A stretch of 19,990 nt of DNA from assembly GCA_002284615.2 (NCBI GenBank), contig MU070701.1, forward strand, positions 12,360-32,349, in the 5' to 3' direction. Position numbers and translations under genes: made by a program. The notes under the pieces were generated by a model. The model made no database searches. It was not told the origin of the DNA and was given only the letters and a program-made list of their open reading frames with translations. Below, piece by piece: positions 1-10,329 of this stretch (position 1 is the first letter of the stretch; every line of letters starts with the position of its first letter). The stretch is from Dunaliella salina. Taxonomy: Eukaryota > Chlorophyta > Chlorophyceae > Chlamydomonadales > Dunaliellaceae.

Positions 1-614
1 CTGGTGAGGCCGGATTGGCACTGTCTGCCTTCTAGCGCACGCTGATTGCATCGAGCGCACGATAGCTGCTTCGTGCGCTCGTTGCTGGTGAGGCCAGATT
101 GGCACTGTCTGCCTTCTAGCGCACGCTGCTTGCATCGAGCGCACGATAGCTGCTTTCGAGCACTATCCTAAATCTCCAACAAGCGCTCTACAGAACCTGC
201 TTCCACGAGCGCTAGATGCTGATCGTCGAGCGCCAGAAAGCAACAACGTGCGCTCGTTGCTGGTGAACTTACTTTTCCACTCCTGCTGCTCGAAGCCTGT
301 CGAGCGCACGATGGAGGTATCGTGCGCTAGAAAGCAGCAACGTGCGCTCGATGATGTTAAGCTCACCTTTCCACTACTGCTGCTCGAAGTCTGTCGAGCG
401 CACGATGGAAGTATCGTGCGCTAGATAGCAGTATCGTGCGCTAGAAGCAAGCCCATCGGTCGAGCGTNAGACTGCCATCGAGCGCTTGATGCGCGTCTAG
501 CGCTCGTTGTGTGCATTCTGATGCTAGACTCGGCCATCGTGCGCTCGATGCAAGCTGCTCGATGGCGTTCTAGCGCGCGTTGGGTGCGTTCTTGCGCTCG
601 ATCGAGCGTCTAGC
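1..614. repeat. Satellite built on CGAGCGCA / TGCGCTCG octamers
   Basis: The block consists of imperfect tandem units in which the core CGAGCGCA, or its reverse complement TGCGCTCG, recurs roughly every 15-40 bases, often extended to TCTAGCGCAC or ATCGTGCGCT. Two units of about 83 bp start at positions 1 and 84 (both begin CTGGTGAGGC). Two further units of about 92 bp cover roughly 259-350 and 351-443. The core appears in both orientations within one unit, so single strands could fold into many small hairpins. One ambiguous base lies near 468. No coding frame is convincing here. Confidence 0.85.
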
Positions 615-769
615 AGAAGTGGTTTCCCTGAGTGATTGTTGCCATCCAGACCATCCCTGAGCCAGTGCTCACGTAGGGCTTTTGCCTCTCTGCCCCCCAA
701 AACCTTGATGTTATAGCTTTCAAGAATCCCAAAAATCTGAATTTTATGGCGATCGGGATAGTGTGGCAC
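615..769 (-). other. Coding-like minus-strand fragment, unrecognised
   Basis: On the minus strand a frame opens with ATG at 767-769 (MPHYPDRHKIQIFGILESYN) and reads about 50 residues of ordinary-looking composition before running into the satellite. The composition suggests the remnant of a protein-coding segment, perhaps from a mobile element, but no family is recognised. It ends at the satellite boundary and could equally be a chance frame. Confidence 0.2.
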
Positions 770-775
770 AAAAAA

Positions 776-1130
776 AACACTAGAGCACGGCCCTGAAGCA
801 AATCAAACAACTAGGACCAGATCACCAACATTCCACAAAGATTGCTCAATAACTTCATGCACATTCTATTTCAATATGCCCACAAGCTTGTTTCCACGCG
901 TCGTGCTATCAAAACAAGAGTACACTCCTGTACACGTACTGTACGTACTGTAGGTACCCACAGCCAGGTTCTACGGCCAGGTGCTTCTAGAAACCCTCCA
1001 GATCCCCACTAGCCCGTCCTATCTCTAATTTTGTGGCGGAGGAGACTCACAGCTCTTTATGAGCCAACGTGTCTCCTTTTCCTTAATTGATGTAGGGAAA
1101 GTTTCTTTTTCTACGTAGTTTTTTCTTTTA
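776..1130 (+). mobile_element. Decayed LINE-like 3' end, copy 1
   Basis: Bases 783-920 align with 2558-2700 of the better-preserved copy downstream, sharing blocks such as CCTGAAGCAA, CAACTTCATGC and ATGCCCACAAGCTTG, but with frameshifts that destroy the reading frame. After a non-matching stretch (about 925-1050) similarity resumes at 1053-1130 with the same 3' untranslated segment (CCAACGTGTCTCCTTTTCC, GATGTAGG, CTACGTAGTTTTT). It is followed by a pyrimidine repeat, as expected for a 5'-truncated LINE insertion ending in a simple-repeat tail. It is a dead fragment. Confidence 0.55.
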
Positions 1131-1214
1131 TGTTTTTTTTCTTTTTTTCTGTTCTCTTCTTTCCTTTTCTTTTCTTTTCCTTTCCNTTCCTTTCTTTTCT
1201 TTTCTTTTCTTTTC

Positions 1215-1245
<31 letters not shown>

Positions 1246-1322
1246 CTTTTCTTTTTTTTCTTTTCTTTTCTTTTCTTTTCTTTCCTTTTTTTCTTTTCTT
1301 TTCTTTATTTTCTTTTCTTTTC
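1119..1322 (+). repeat. (TTTTC)n pyrimidine tract
   Basis: About 200 bases are almost purely T and C, mostly TTTTC pentamers, with one ambiguous base at 1186. The tract directly follows the LINE-like 3' end, so it may be that element's tail, later expanded. Lys/Glu- or Phe-rich frames through it are simple-repeat artefacts. Confidence 0.9.
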
Positions 1323-1626
1323 ACAGCCTCATGACAGAAGAGCGTTCCTCTGAACCAAAAAGGTCTGGGGCAAATAAGTTTTGGCGCTGCATCACTTTGA
1401 TGCTAGGATGCATCCTACTGCTTCACTGCGGCTGGGATACGGTATGGCTATTAAATATGTATACGATGGGAGTAGACCTTCGGCAAGGTTGTTTGGCTGG
1501 TTGGCTTGCGGCTGGTCTCAACCAGCCTAAGATCAGTCCATGAGCTCAGAAACGAAAGAAAAGTTCAGTATCTCGCAGATCAAGAAAATGAGGAATGGCA
1601 TGAAAACTGGGAAGGTGAGGTGAACG
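1323..1626. other. No recognised feature
   Basis: Single-copy-looking sequence between the pyrimidine tract and the MITE-like element. A plus-strand frame runs to about 1540, but its upstream half is the TTTTC tract and the rest resembles no known family. Confidence 0.4.
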
Positions 1627-1991
1627 CCGTAGAGGACCTTGACCACTACGCACCCCCAGGTTTGTTGAATTGAAAATTACCATTACGTAGACATTACGCA
1701 ACCTTTTTGGCTGCCAAGCAGATTTTATGTTTGCTTTGCACACCACCATTACGCAACCATGTTGGCAGCCAGACAGATTTCTTCCCTCCTTGTGCAAACC
1801 CATTATGCAACTTTCCTTCCGGCCAGGCAGCAAAAAGCCCAAGGGTTGTGGGGCTTGAACCTCAGACCACAACTACGCACTCAATTTAACTATAACACTT
1901 TGCAATTGCTCCCCCAAGACACAATCCTTGAGAAATATATATACACAAATAAAATTATTGTATATTGCGCAATGATCAAGGTCCTCTACGG
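1627..1991. mobile_element. MITE-like element with perfect 16-bp TIRs
   Basis: CCGTAGAGGACCTTGA at 1627-1642 is the exact reverse complement of TCAAGGTCCTCTACGG at 1976-1991, bounding a 365-bp non-coding segment. Inside, about 54-bp imperfect tandem units start near 1693, 1748 and 1801, each beginning CATTACGCAACC or CATTATGCAACT. No transposase is present and no clear target-site duplication is visible in the immediate flanks. The size and the perfect inverted ends suggest a non-autonomous DNA element. Family not assigned. Confidence 0.6.
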
Positions 1992-2412
1992 TATGTCTCG
2001 CTGAACTTCAGCTCCCCGTTGACTCAACTCTGTGAGGGTCTTTGGTTTCTCTTCTTCTGACTTTGTTGTCCTCTCTTGCTTCCAGAGGCATTGACTTTGT
2101 TCTGGGTTTGTGACCTTCCTGGGCTGAACAGTTTCCTTCTACAGCTTGTTTGGGTGGAGCTTGGGGTGTTGTTTCCTGTTTAAGTTTCCTTCCTGCAACT
2201 GCTCTCCCGCGTGCTTTTGGCAGCCTGACCTTGCCTTGTCCTTTTTCCTTGGCTTCTCAGTAGGGCTGGTCCTTTTCTTGACTTGTGTTTCAGCGGCTCT
2301 TATTCTCGCTCTTTCTTGCGGCGCTTTGTGCAGTTCCTCTCGGAGGACCACTAGGACTAGCCGCATGAGGCAACCCCATGAATTTTATGCAAATGAACGC
2401 CTTTCGCACCTA
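1992..2412 (-). other. No clear gene; Lys/Glu-rich minus-strand frame broken by one TAG
   Basis: On the minus strand a frame from about 2366 reads a basic, Lys/Arg/Glu-rich sequence to a TAG at 2136-2138. The same frame then stays open to about 1986. The plus strand is correspondingly pyrimidine-rich. This could be an eroded disordered-protein or retroelement segment. It could also be a compositional accident, because T/C-rich DNA gives Lys/Glu-rich antisense frames. No family recognised. Confidence 0.2.
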
Positions 2413-2736
2413 ATATAAATTAAATTCTGTGAAGATACAAGGCCAGAGCATCAGTTGAACGCGGCAAAGCAGCAGCATGCAGACCTTTGTAAACTTTTTA
2501 ACGCTGAAGCAATTACAATTCACCCTGTTCTCCTAGATGTAGGTGGAGCTATTTACGCTGAGCATACCCTGAAGCAATTCAAACAACTGGGATTGAATAA
2601 TCAGCGTGCCACAAAACTTGCTCAACAACTTCATGCCCATTTTGTTCAATACGCCCACAAACTAGTCACCACACGCCGCGCCATAAAAAATAAGAACATG
2701 GTGGTGGAGGGGGCACACAGGACTTTTTTGGGCTAA
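2413..2736 (+). pseudogene. LINE-like ORF2 C-terminal fragment
   Basis: After the stop near 2410 the frame is open to a TAA near 2734-2736, with no plausible upstream start. It reads CEDTRPEHQLNAAKQQHADL, then VLLDVGGAIYAEHTLKQF, then KLAQQLHAHFVQYAHKLV and TTRRAI. This pattern (EDTRP..QL..A..QH..LC, then LL.VGG.IY..HTL, then KLA..LHAHxVxYA.KLVxTRR) resembles, from memory, the extreme C-terminus of non-LTR retrotransposon polyproteins annotated in algal genomes. No reverse-transcriptase catalytic motif is present, so the copy is 5'-truncated and cannot move on its own. The assignment rests on motif memory, not a search. Confidence 0.6.
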
Positions 2737-2812
2737 CGTGTCTCCTTTTCCTATTTGATGTAGGAGAGTTTCTCCACCTATGTAGTTTTTCTTTGTTTTC
2801 TTTTTTTTTGCG
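2737..2812 (+). mobile_element. LINE-like 3' UTR and T-rich tail, copy 2
   Basis: Immediately after the C-terminal fragment, this segment repeats the 3' sequence of copy 1 (GTGTCTCCTTTTCCTA, GATGTAGGAGAG, TATGTAGTTTTTCTTTG) and ends in a short T/C tail near 2812. Having the same terminus twice about 1.7 kb apart supports a common retroelement family. Confidence 0.6.
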
Positions 2813-3395
2813 GCTCTTCTTTTGCTGTCAGGTTCCTGCCGGAGGCCGCTTATGTAATAGCATAAAAGCTGTAAGGTTTCATCGCTTGATCTGCCTACTA
2901 GGGCAGCTGGGTGGAAACACAGAGGCTTCAATTTTGAAGAATGCTACACTCATTGAGCAAAGAGCAAACCTGTTGCCGATTGGCGCAGTTGAAATGAGCA
3001 TGTGCTTGAGCTTCAAGCTGTGTCCGGTTATATCTTGAACTCTCATGCCACAGCAAGCCATCGCCCGGGAATTGCTCTCGCCCGGAAAGATCTTGCACTC
3101 AGTGGGCGCATGCGCTCCTTTGTGTGCAACAGGCTGCACACTCACCTCTTATGACCCTGGTTACTTAACGCCACTGTAACATGCTTGCGGCAGCACATCC
3201 CAATCTCAGCGACTCACACCTTTCCGCTTGCCTTCGTCCTCCACAACAATTTTTTGGAAATACGATAATTTGATTTGTCAACAGCCTCAGATTTTTTTGC
3301 CGCGGCCATCGATGCTTCGTTGCAAAAAGGGCTCCTAGGCCTCACCAACATTCTATAACAGAGTCATAATACAGTTGTTTTAACTTAACAAAGAA
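2813..3395. other. No recognised feature
   Basis: Mixed-composition DNA with only short frames in both directions, no RNA-gene signature and no repeat that I could match elsewhere in the window. Confidence 0.4.
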
Positions 3396-3824
3396 TCACA
3401 CTGCTATACAAACGCTTCGATGCTGCTCTTCCAATTCGTGTCCGAGGAAAGCCAGGTAGATAACTGTTACATGCACACCTTCTTTATTCATAAGTGTTCC
3501 AAATGCTTTTGGGATTTGTGTCCAGAGGCGACGGTGAAGTGTGATACCTTCATAACAACTCTCTGTGAAAGAACTTCTGCCCCGGGCGACTAGAATGCAC
3601 AGGAAAACTGCAAAATTCATATTGCAAGAAAAAAACTGTCTGTTGCGAAATTTGTTGATGTCGATTACGCAGGCGGTACAAGCCAACTTCAAGCACGGAA
3701 CGTGAAACAAATCCTGTTCGACACGGATGCGCTCCACTAATCCAGTCTTTTTGCTGCGAGCTTTTCTCGCATGCGCACTATGGATTTCTTGGGAAAAAGT
3801 CCATGCCCCGAATTTTCGCGCCAC
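3396..3824 (-). CDS. Hypothetical minus-strand ORF, 142 codons
   Basis: A minus-strand frame starts MARKFGAWTFSQEIHSAHAR at 3824 and stays open for 142 codons. The Cys, Trp and His spacing forms no motif I recognise. There is no signal peptide and no clear membrane segment beyond a short hydrophobic run (FAVFLCILVA). It lies divergent to the RNA-binding-protein gene, so a shared promoter between 3825 and 4244 is conceivable. Against it: a frame of this length can arise by chance in about 20 kb, and no splice or start context supports it. Confidence 0.2.
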   Translation of the reverse strand: MARKFGAWTFSQEIHSAHARKARSKKTGLVERIRVEQDLFHVPCLKLACTACVIDINKFRNRQFFSCNMNFAVFLCILVARGRSSFTESCYEGITLHRRLWTQIPKAFGTLMNKEGVHVTVIYLAFLGHELEEQHRSVCIAV

Positions 3825-4244
3825 CTAAAAGGTGGTGTACTCCCTGCGAACGCTTTCCGCTGGCACACTTGTATTATTTAATTTGGGGTAAGGGGAAAAG
3901 GTCGTTTGTGGGGTAATTTCATTTTGGGGAGTTCTGCAGTTTAAGTTCCGTTCCGACATTGGTCCCAGCCGAGGAAATCATGATCAGGGCCATGGCGGGA
4001 GGTGGGTGTGGCCGCGCGTTGGCAGCATGGGTGTGCGCGGCTTGCCGGAAGAGAATCAATGGCCGACATCGGCCACCCTGGCAGCACCTCCGATGTCGGT
4101 CCAATTGGGGTGCATATTGCCTGTCCAACCTGGGTTCCCATATTCCCGTGCCTACATACAGCGGTTCAAGGGGCAACATCAGGGGCGGGGGCCAAAGCTA
4201 TCAGCTCAACAGCTGCCCCACCAGGGGAGACTGAGGGGCTGACC
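3825..4244 (+). promoter_or_regulatory. Candidate promoter / 5' leader of the RRM gene
   Basis: An A/T-rich TATTATTTAA lies at about 3872-3881, followed by G-rich sequence and then a G/C-rich stretch (about 3960-4110). The frame used by exon 1 is open from 3984, after an in-frame TGA at 3981-3983, and contains another in-frame ATG at 4059. The coding sequence could therefore begin there, or exon 1 could have its 3' splice site inside this block (for example after CATACAG near 4161). I see no decisive promoter element. Confidence 0.25.
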
Positions 4245-4321
4245 ATGAATGATGCAGTTGTGCTGCGCCTCAAAAACCTGCCAACGCGAGGTGCAATCAC
4301 AAGAGATGCTGTGTGCCAATG
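4245..4321 (+). CDS. Exon 1: start of RRM1
   Basis: ATG at 4245 in the context GACCATGA (A at -3) begins MNDAVVLRLKNLP, which supplies strand 1/RNP2 of the first RRM, followed by DAVCQW at the end of helix 1. The exon ends TG|GTGGGT, splitting the Trp codon in phase 2, exactly as exon 7 does in RRM3. The frame is open upstream to 3984, so an N-terminal extension (from ATG 4059, or through an upstream exon) cannot be excluded. LKNL replaces the usual LRGL in RRM1. Confidence 0.7.
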
Positions 4322-7300
4322 GTGGGTAGCTGGTGATTTGAGGCTGCATGCAGCTGCCCTGCCCCTGAAAGCACCCCCACTTACATTCCAAGACCGAATG
4401 TCATTCATGGGTCCCATGCGGTAAACTGCGTAATGCTGGCAAAATGTCTCCTTTGTTGCATGCATGAGGTTCATTGCAGAGGAATAATGGGTTCTGGTTT
4501 GCATTTTTAATGCTTGAGAAGGCCCTTTGCAGGGATTTTCTTGCTGCAGAAGGAGTGCTGATGCCTCCGACACGATGCCGCATGCTCATGCACAGGTTCA
4601 ACAATGATGAAAGCCTGGGGCTGTCAAGGCCACTTACACGCGACAGGTGGGCATGGCTGACAGCATTTTGCAGCAAAATGGTGTCACTGCTTTGCCTGGT
4701 GGGCTTGTCCTACCCTCACTATATTTTTTTTAATAATTCTGCTGAGGGATGAAGGGGCATGAGTGCTGACCTTGCAGCAGCTATGGTGGTGAGGCAGGAA
4801 AAGCCTAAGTCGAGTGTGCCCATAGAAAAGCGGACCATGTTATGATGCATTCAGGGTGGCAGCAGTTGTTCCCGGAGCTCGTGTGCTTGATCAGCTGGCC
4901 ATCTTGCACCCACTCCCTTTTGTCTCCATCAAGAAATCTGATGCAGCATGCCTCCTCATATCCAGTGCACACCAGCTGCAGACAGATGTCTGTTCTAAGA
5001 CCGTCTCGAGCGACAATCCCAGACATAGCATCGCTCCAATTTTGACGTCTGTCCCAAAGGGCTTTTCCAGACATGGATCCCTGCTTGGATCCTCTTGCAT
5101 TGAGTGTGCAGGGTGGAGATGCTGGTCCATGCAACCCGCAGGCCCCGGGTTGGCAACCACGCCTTCGTCCATTTCTTTGACGCTGCTGATGCACAAAAGG
5201 TGTGCATGTGTGAAAGCTGGGGAAGACAGGCAGCTTGTTCTTGAAAGCGCGGACAGAGGCAAGCGATGCAAAGCTTTCACTCTGCTGCTCTTGAGGCTGC
5301 AGACATGTTTTGCATACACGGAAAATGATTGAGAGTGAGTTGTAGTCTCTCACTCAAGCCTCAGCATTTGTGGCAAGGGAACGGTCGCCGATCAAGCGGG
5401 GAGCCAAGGCTGCGTTATTCTTGTGTTTCGATCAGAGTAATGCCGTTACTATCCAACACAAGGAGGGCCTCGTGCTTGCCTCCACACCTCTCCAGGCCAT
5501 GCTGACTTCAGTTGCTGTTCCTGACCTGTACCTGTCCTCTTATTAAAACTCGACTTTTTTGGCTCTTGCCTTCACACTTCTCCAGGCCATGTCGAAACAC
5601 GAGCAGCTCTTTGAACGAAGCAAGGTGCAAATCGAGCCCACTACGCGCACATCGGGTGAGTCAGAATGTTCAAGGGAGAGACTGAGCTCACAGACAGGTA
5701 TTCATCTTTTTGGTCCTATGTATGAAAATGACAAAGGGTTGGAGGGGTTGATGGTACGATTATGCAGTCTATAGTGAGGATGCAGCAAATCTGTGTGTGA
5801 TAACGCTCATTGAATGCACACAGTGCTGCAGAGATTCTCTGTTTGTACCGATTGACCAGTGTAAGTTGGGATTTAATCTCTAACGTGGGCTGACCACTTA
5901 CATCCTGCTCATTTTTCCCTGGGATATGGGCCAAGCCATTAAGGGTCGACAAATTGCTTGAGGCAGGCTTCACAGGGTCTCCATGAATATGTTGCCTATT
6001 ACATGCTGAAACCGTCAGTGACAACGCATGGTTACTTGGAGGAGGGCCGCACTACCTCGTGCCTTCACATTTCATGCAGGCCCTGCCCTTGTCTGGCCTC
6101 GTCTGCTGCCGTGCTTGCGGATGTTCTTGCCATGCTGCTGCCCTGCCTGACCACAGTCTCGACTGGCTGTGGCCGAGCACAAATATTTCAGTTATCAATT
6201 CAGACATGCCGCAGCTGCGCAGCTTCACAACCTGTTCGAATGTTGATGAATCCTATAGCCAAAATGCAAAAGTTACTGTTAATTATTGCCAAGCATTCAA
6301 ACTCTCATTTGAATTGGAAATTGATTATTTTTGGGGCTGGAGGGGGCCAGTGCTGAAAATGGCCTCCCAGGCCCCCAGCTCGAGCTCTAACCCCTTAGCT
6401 AGGTTGCTTAGGCCTGTAAACCCCGTCCAGCACCTCTTAGTAGACCAAGCGATGCTTGCCAGGGCCCAGGCATCCTAGCCGGGGCAGCCAGCAAAGCAGA
6501 ACCCCGTGGGGCATTCTCCAGTTGGCAGCTTGGTTGATGTTGCATGCATGGGCTCCAGGGCGTTCAGCAGTGTGTGACAGTAACAGCTTGTAGATTGCGT
6601 AGGGTAAGGGTTAGATGCTGATGGTGGGGTGTGCTCTTTCCAGGGAGCAAAAATGCAGCCAAGCCCCTCCAGCTCCCCGCCTCTGAGCAGCAGCAGCAGG
6701 GACTGGAGCAGAAGCAGCAGGGACAGCATGGGCAGAAAAGGAAGCGGCTCTGCATTTGTGTGCTCCTTCATGGGTGCTTATACCCTTCTTTTGTTGCTCC
6801 CTCTCTCATTGTAACTCCACTTTTGAACAGAGCTCTTCCAGTCTGTGCAGCTTCCCAGTGCAAGCCTCCCAGCATCAGCATGAGCACAACCTCAGCAGCT
6901 CTCCAGCAGCAGCAGCAGCCTTGACAGCAAATATTCGAATTGGCTATTCGAATTGAGGAATTAATGAAAGCCATCAGTCAGCCCCCCAATCCTGTGTGAT
7001 ATCCTGCCTATTGCCAGCCAGGCCACCTCTGCCCATTTCGAGCACATCACCTGAAAGCTAGTAAAAAAAGCAATTTTTCAGCGCTGAGCTGGTCCTGTTT
7101 GGTGAACCCTGCTGTGCGTTAGGCTTGCATGTTTGCGCGCTCAGCCAGCAAAACTCACCCCCAGTGTGCCCAAACCCTCCAGCTGCACCCCCAAGCCTGC
7201 AGGTGGACTTGAGGATGGTCCCTGAGTGCACTGGTGGCCACCTGATGCGAGCTGGCGGGGGGCTGTCCTGGGGGTGCTCCAAAGCCAGTCGAGAGGAGTG

Positions 7301-10263
7301 ATGACAACAGGGAACGGCTTTCTGTTAATATTCAATGAAATTTTGGCGCTTCAGCGGAGTGTTGGGACGGGGTCCGGATTTCAAGTGCCAACCCCTTTCA
7401 AGTTCCGCAGGCAGCCTGTCATTTGAGATAAAAAAAAAATACTGTTTTGATTTTATTTTGAAGGGACTTACCCAACCACTTTTCGTGGGCAGCTTAAAAA
7501 TCGTCAAATCCGCGCCGCGGCGCTGCAAATTCAGAATTCTGGTTTGGAAAGTTTGCGAGAATTAACAACAAAATCGCGTTGACCTTGTCGGATGTGTGCC
7601 CACAAGCGAGAATTTCAGGGTTTATAGCTCCAGCAACTTTGCGGAGCCCAGCAGCTCCTCCCTGGCGCCCATCATGGCAGCCCGCGGTATCAATGCTGAT
7701 GATGATAACTCTAGGCATCGGCCAGGACAAACAGCGGGTGCGGGAGGTGGCCTATCGGGGCCTGGCCAGACCTCCTGGTCATGCGTGCCTGTCCGTGCGA
7801 TGAACTTCCAATGAGCCTCAGGGGTCCTCTTGACAACCCAAAATAACTTGCAATATTCCCAGCAAGCTGCCCAAATACTCGCTGGTGCAATTTGGGCCTG
7901 AGCAGGGTCCCTCAAAAAATGGCCATCACCAGGGGTGACCGAGAAGTTCAGGTATGGGGCTCACCTTATGCTCCTTAATTACTGAAGTATTTATAGAGAA
8001 ACATATGCCGCATCAAAACACGCACTGGTGTGCCCAAATGAAAGAAATGCATGTTTTTGATGCAAAGAGTTCGCAAAGATCTGCCTGAGCCACACCCAGG
8101 TGTCCTCCACACTTCCCCAACATGCCAGACTAGCCCTTTCCCTCAAACAAGCAATCCCTCATACTCAGAAGTGGGTTAAATGTGTCCGGCAGTGTATCAT
8201 CCATTTTTGGCATAGGATTGGGGGCCTGACCATCAGCCAATCAAACTCGGTCAAATTGAAATATTGATTCCAAGCCCCCCATTCGAATTGAAACCATAAT
8301 TTTCATTTTTAAGTTTTGGGGGGCACCATTTGAACTGGTCATGGAGCTACGGTACTCAAACTTGAAATAAGGGGCCAAAGTTTTGCGGCATTCTCAGAAC
8401 TCCAGCCAAATTTGATCTGGCTTTTATCACCTGAGTGATTGACATCAAGTATATTAAATAGCAAAGAGTAATCAATCTGGCGATATACGATCGCCAAGGT
8501 GGTCAAATTTGAGATCAGAGGTGCACAAACCTGTGACACCCCCATGACCATTATCTCAAGCGGAAAGTTCAAGCTCACTCAACTGCCCTCACATAGTTCA
8601 TATAAACTTGTGAATATCGGAGCTCCAAATCAGTTCGAAAGGCCCCCTAAAAATGATTGATTAGAATTTCGAAAACACTTTGAATGAGTCCTCCACAATT
8701 AATATTTCAGTACGAATGGGGTTTGATTGGCTGATGGCTAACAATCCAAATACATAATTCAAATCCTTGCTGCTGGGGCTGCTGCTGCTGCTGCTGCTGC
8801 TGCTGTTTCTGCTGCTGGAGAGCTGCTGTTGGAGGTTATGCTGATGCTAATGCTGCAGCAAGCTGGGAAGCTGCATGTGTGGACAGGAAGAGCCCTGCTC
8901 AAAAGTGGAGTTACATGAGAGAGGGAGCCACAAAAGAAGAGGAGAGGAGCAGCACCCAGTTGTTTAAAACGAACTGGAGCCCACGCATAGAACAGCAACT
9001 GAGCTGTCACCTGGAGGACTCTCCCCAGGGTCCTGCTTTCCTGGCTCTCCTTCCTGGATGCCTGGGCCTTGGCAAGCCTGGCGTGGTCTGCTAAGTGCCG
9101 CTGGGTAGGGGATACAGGCTTGAGCCATCTAGCTAGGGGGTTAGAGCTCGAGCTGGGGGCCTGGGAGGCCATTTTCAGCACTTGTCGTTTTCAGCCCTAA
9201 CATTAATTAATTTTCGCAATTCAAACAAATTTCAAACGATTCAAACGCTTGGCGAATAATTGATAAAAAATTTCGAATTTTGGCTCCATAATTAGTTAAT
9301 TTTCGAACTGGTCGTGGAGCTTCGGTACACCACCCCTGCCTTTCGTTCCTTGATCATAAAAAATGTTTGCTCTAAGCACATCAGCAAACTCACTCCCGAA
9401 GCATTCAGGTGCTCATCTCACAACCTGCCAGCAAATGCACTTGTGTAACGTTCGGATGCTTATCACCCAAGCGTGGCAGTACACGCATTCCTTAAGCATT
9501 ATGTTGCGCTTCATTCAAGCAGCACATCTACTCCTTCTTTAAGTTGGATGTCTGCCACCCAGTTGGATGTTTGCCACCCACACTCGACTGCACGCCCACT
9601 CCTCAGCAATGTTGCTGCCTGCAAGCAAGCGCCCTCAACTGCGCTAGGCACGCGTGGTGCAACAGGGCAAGGCGCTGAGCAGGCGTTGATACTGCTGCTT
9701 GGACAGAGCAGACACCCCATGGATTAGCAAGGCGCTAATTGTTGGAACAATGAGACATGGCACGAGCAGAGGCCTGGGAAAGAAGGCCAAGCTCATCATC
9801 GCGTGTTTATTGCCCACAGCAACCCTCAGGATGCAAAACCAAGGGCCGGGTTCTAGCTTGACACAGACCTCAAGCACACGCTCTTCCCCATAAGCCATGC
9901 AGCATGCACTAGCACCTCTTTTGGTCTACAAAGCCATGCTTTTTGGCAGCCAAGTTTGGTCGCAATCATAGGCAACCCCAAAAAGACTGAATATCAATGG
10001 CCGCATTGAACACTGGCCCTTTCTAAAAAACCTAGCGGCAACGTCTTCACAGTGCAGAGTTAATTGTGCTTTCTTACTCGCTGGCAAATCGACTTTGGTG
10101 GTCTTCTTACCATTGCTGCTGCTGCTGCTGCTGCTGCAGTGCGTGGCCTGCCTGGCCACAACGTCTTCCTGCGCGGCTTGTCCTTTGACGTCACTGCCGA
10201 GGAAGTCGCTGCCTGGTTCAATGATCTTGCAGGTTTGAGCACGCCTGTGACCCCAGACAGGTG

Positions 10264-10329
<66 letters not shown>

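Noticed and set aside
1025..1324. Lys/Glu-rich ORF and Phe-rich ORF
   Set aside because: These are translations of the TTTTC repeat.
2136..2138. TAG inside an otherwise open minus-strand frame as a sign of stop-codon reassignment
   Set aside because: A single case in a doubtful frame. The reconstructed RRM gene gives no evidence for a variant code.
4855..5332. Plus-strand frame VAAVVPGARVL as exon 3 of RRM1
   Set aside because: It has the right entry phase and a faint RRM look (LPFVSIKKSDAA), but it is not in frame with the clear RNP1 at 5112-5199 and has no good donor leading to exon 4. It is kept only as a possible alternative.
4805..5353. 182-codon minus-strand ORF
   Set aside because: It lies opposite exon 3 and its introns and has no motif, so it is a shadow frame.
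10064..10139. Polyalanine N-terminal extension of exon 5 encoded by the GCT repeat
   Set aside because: There is no ATG and no upstream AG acceptor in the open part of that frame, while splicing at the end of the repeat matches exon 4 in phase.
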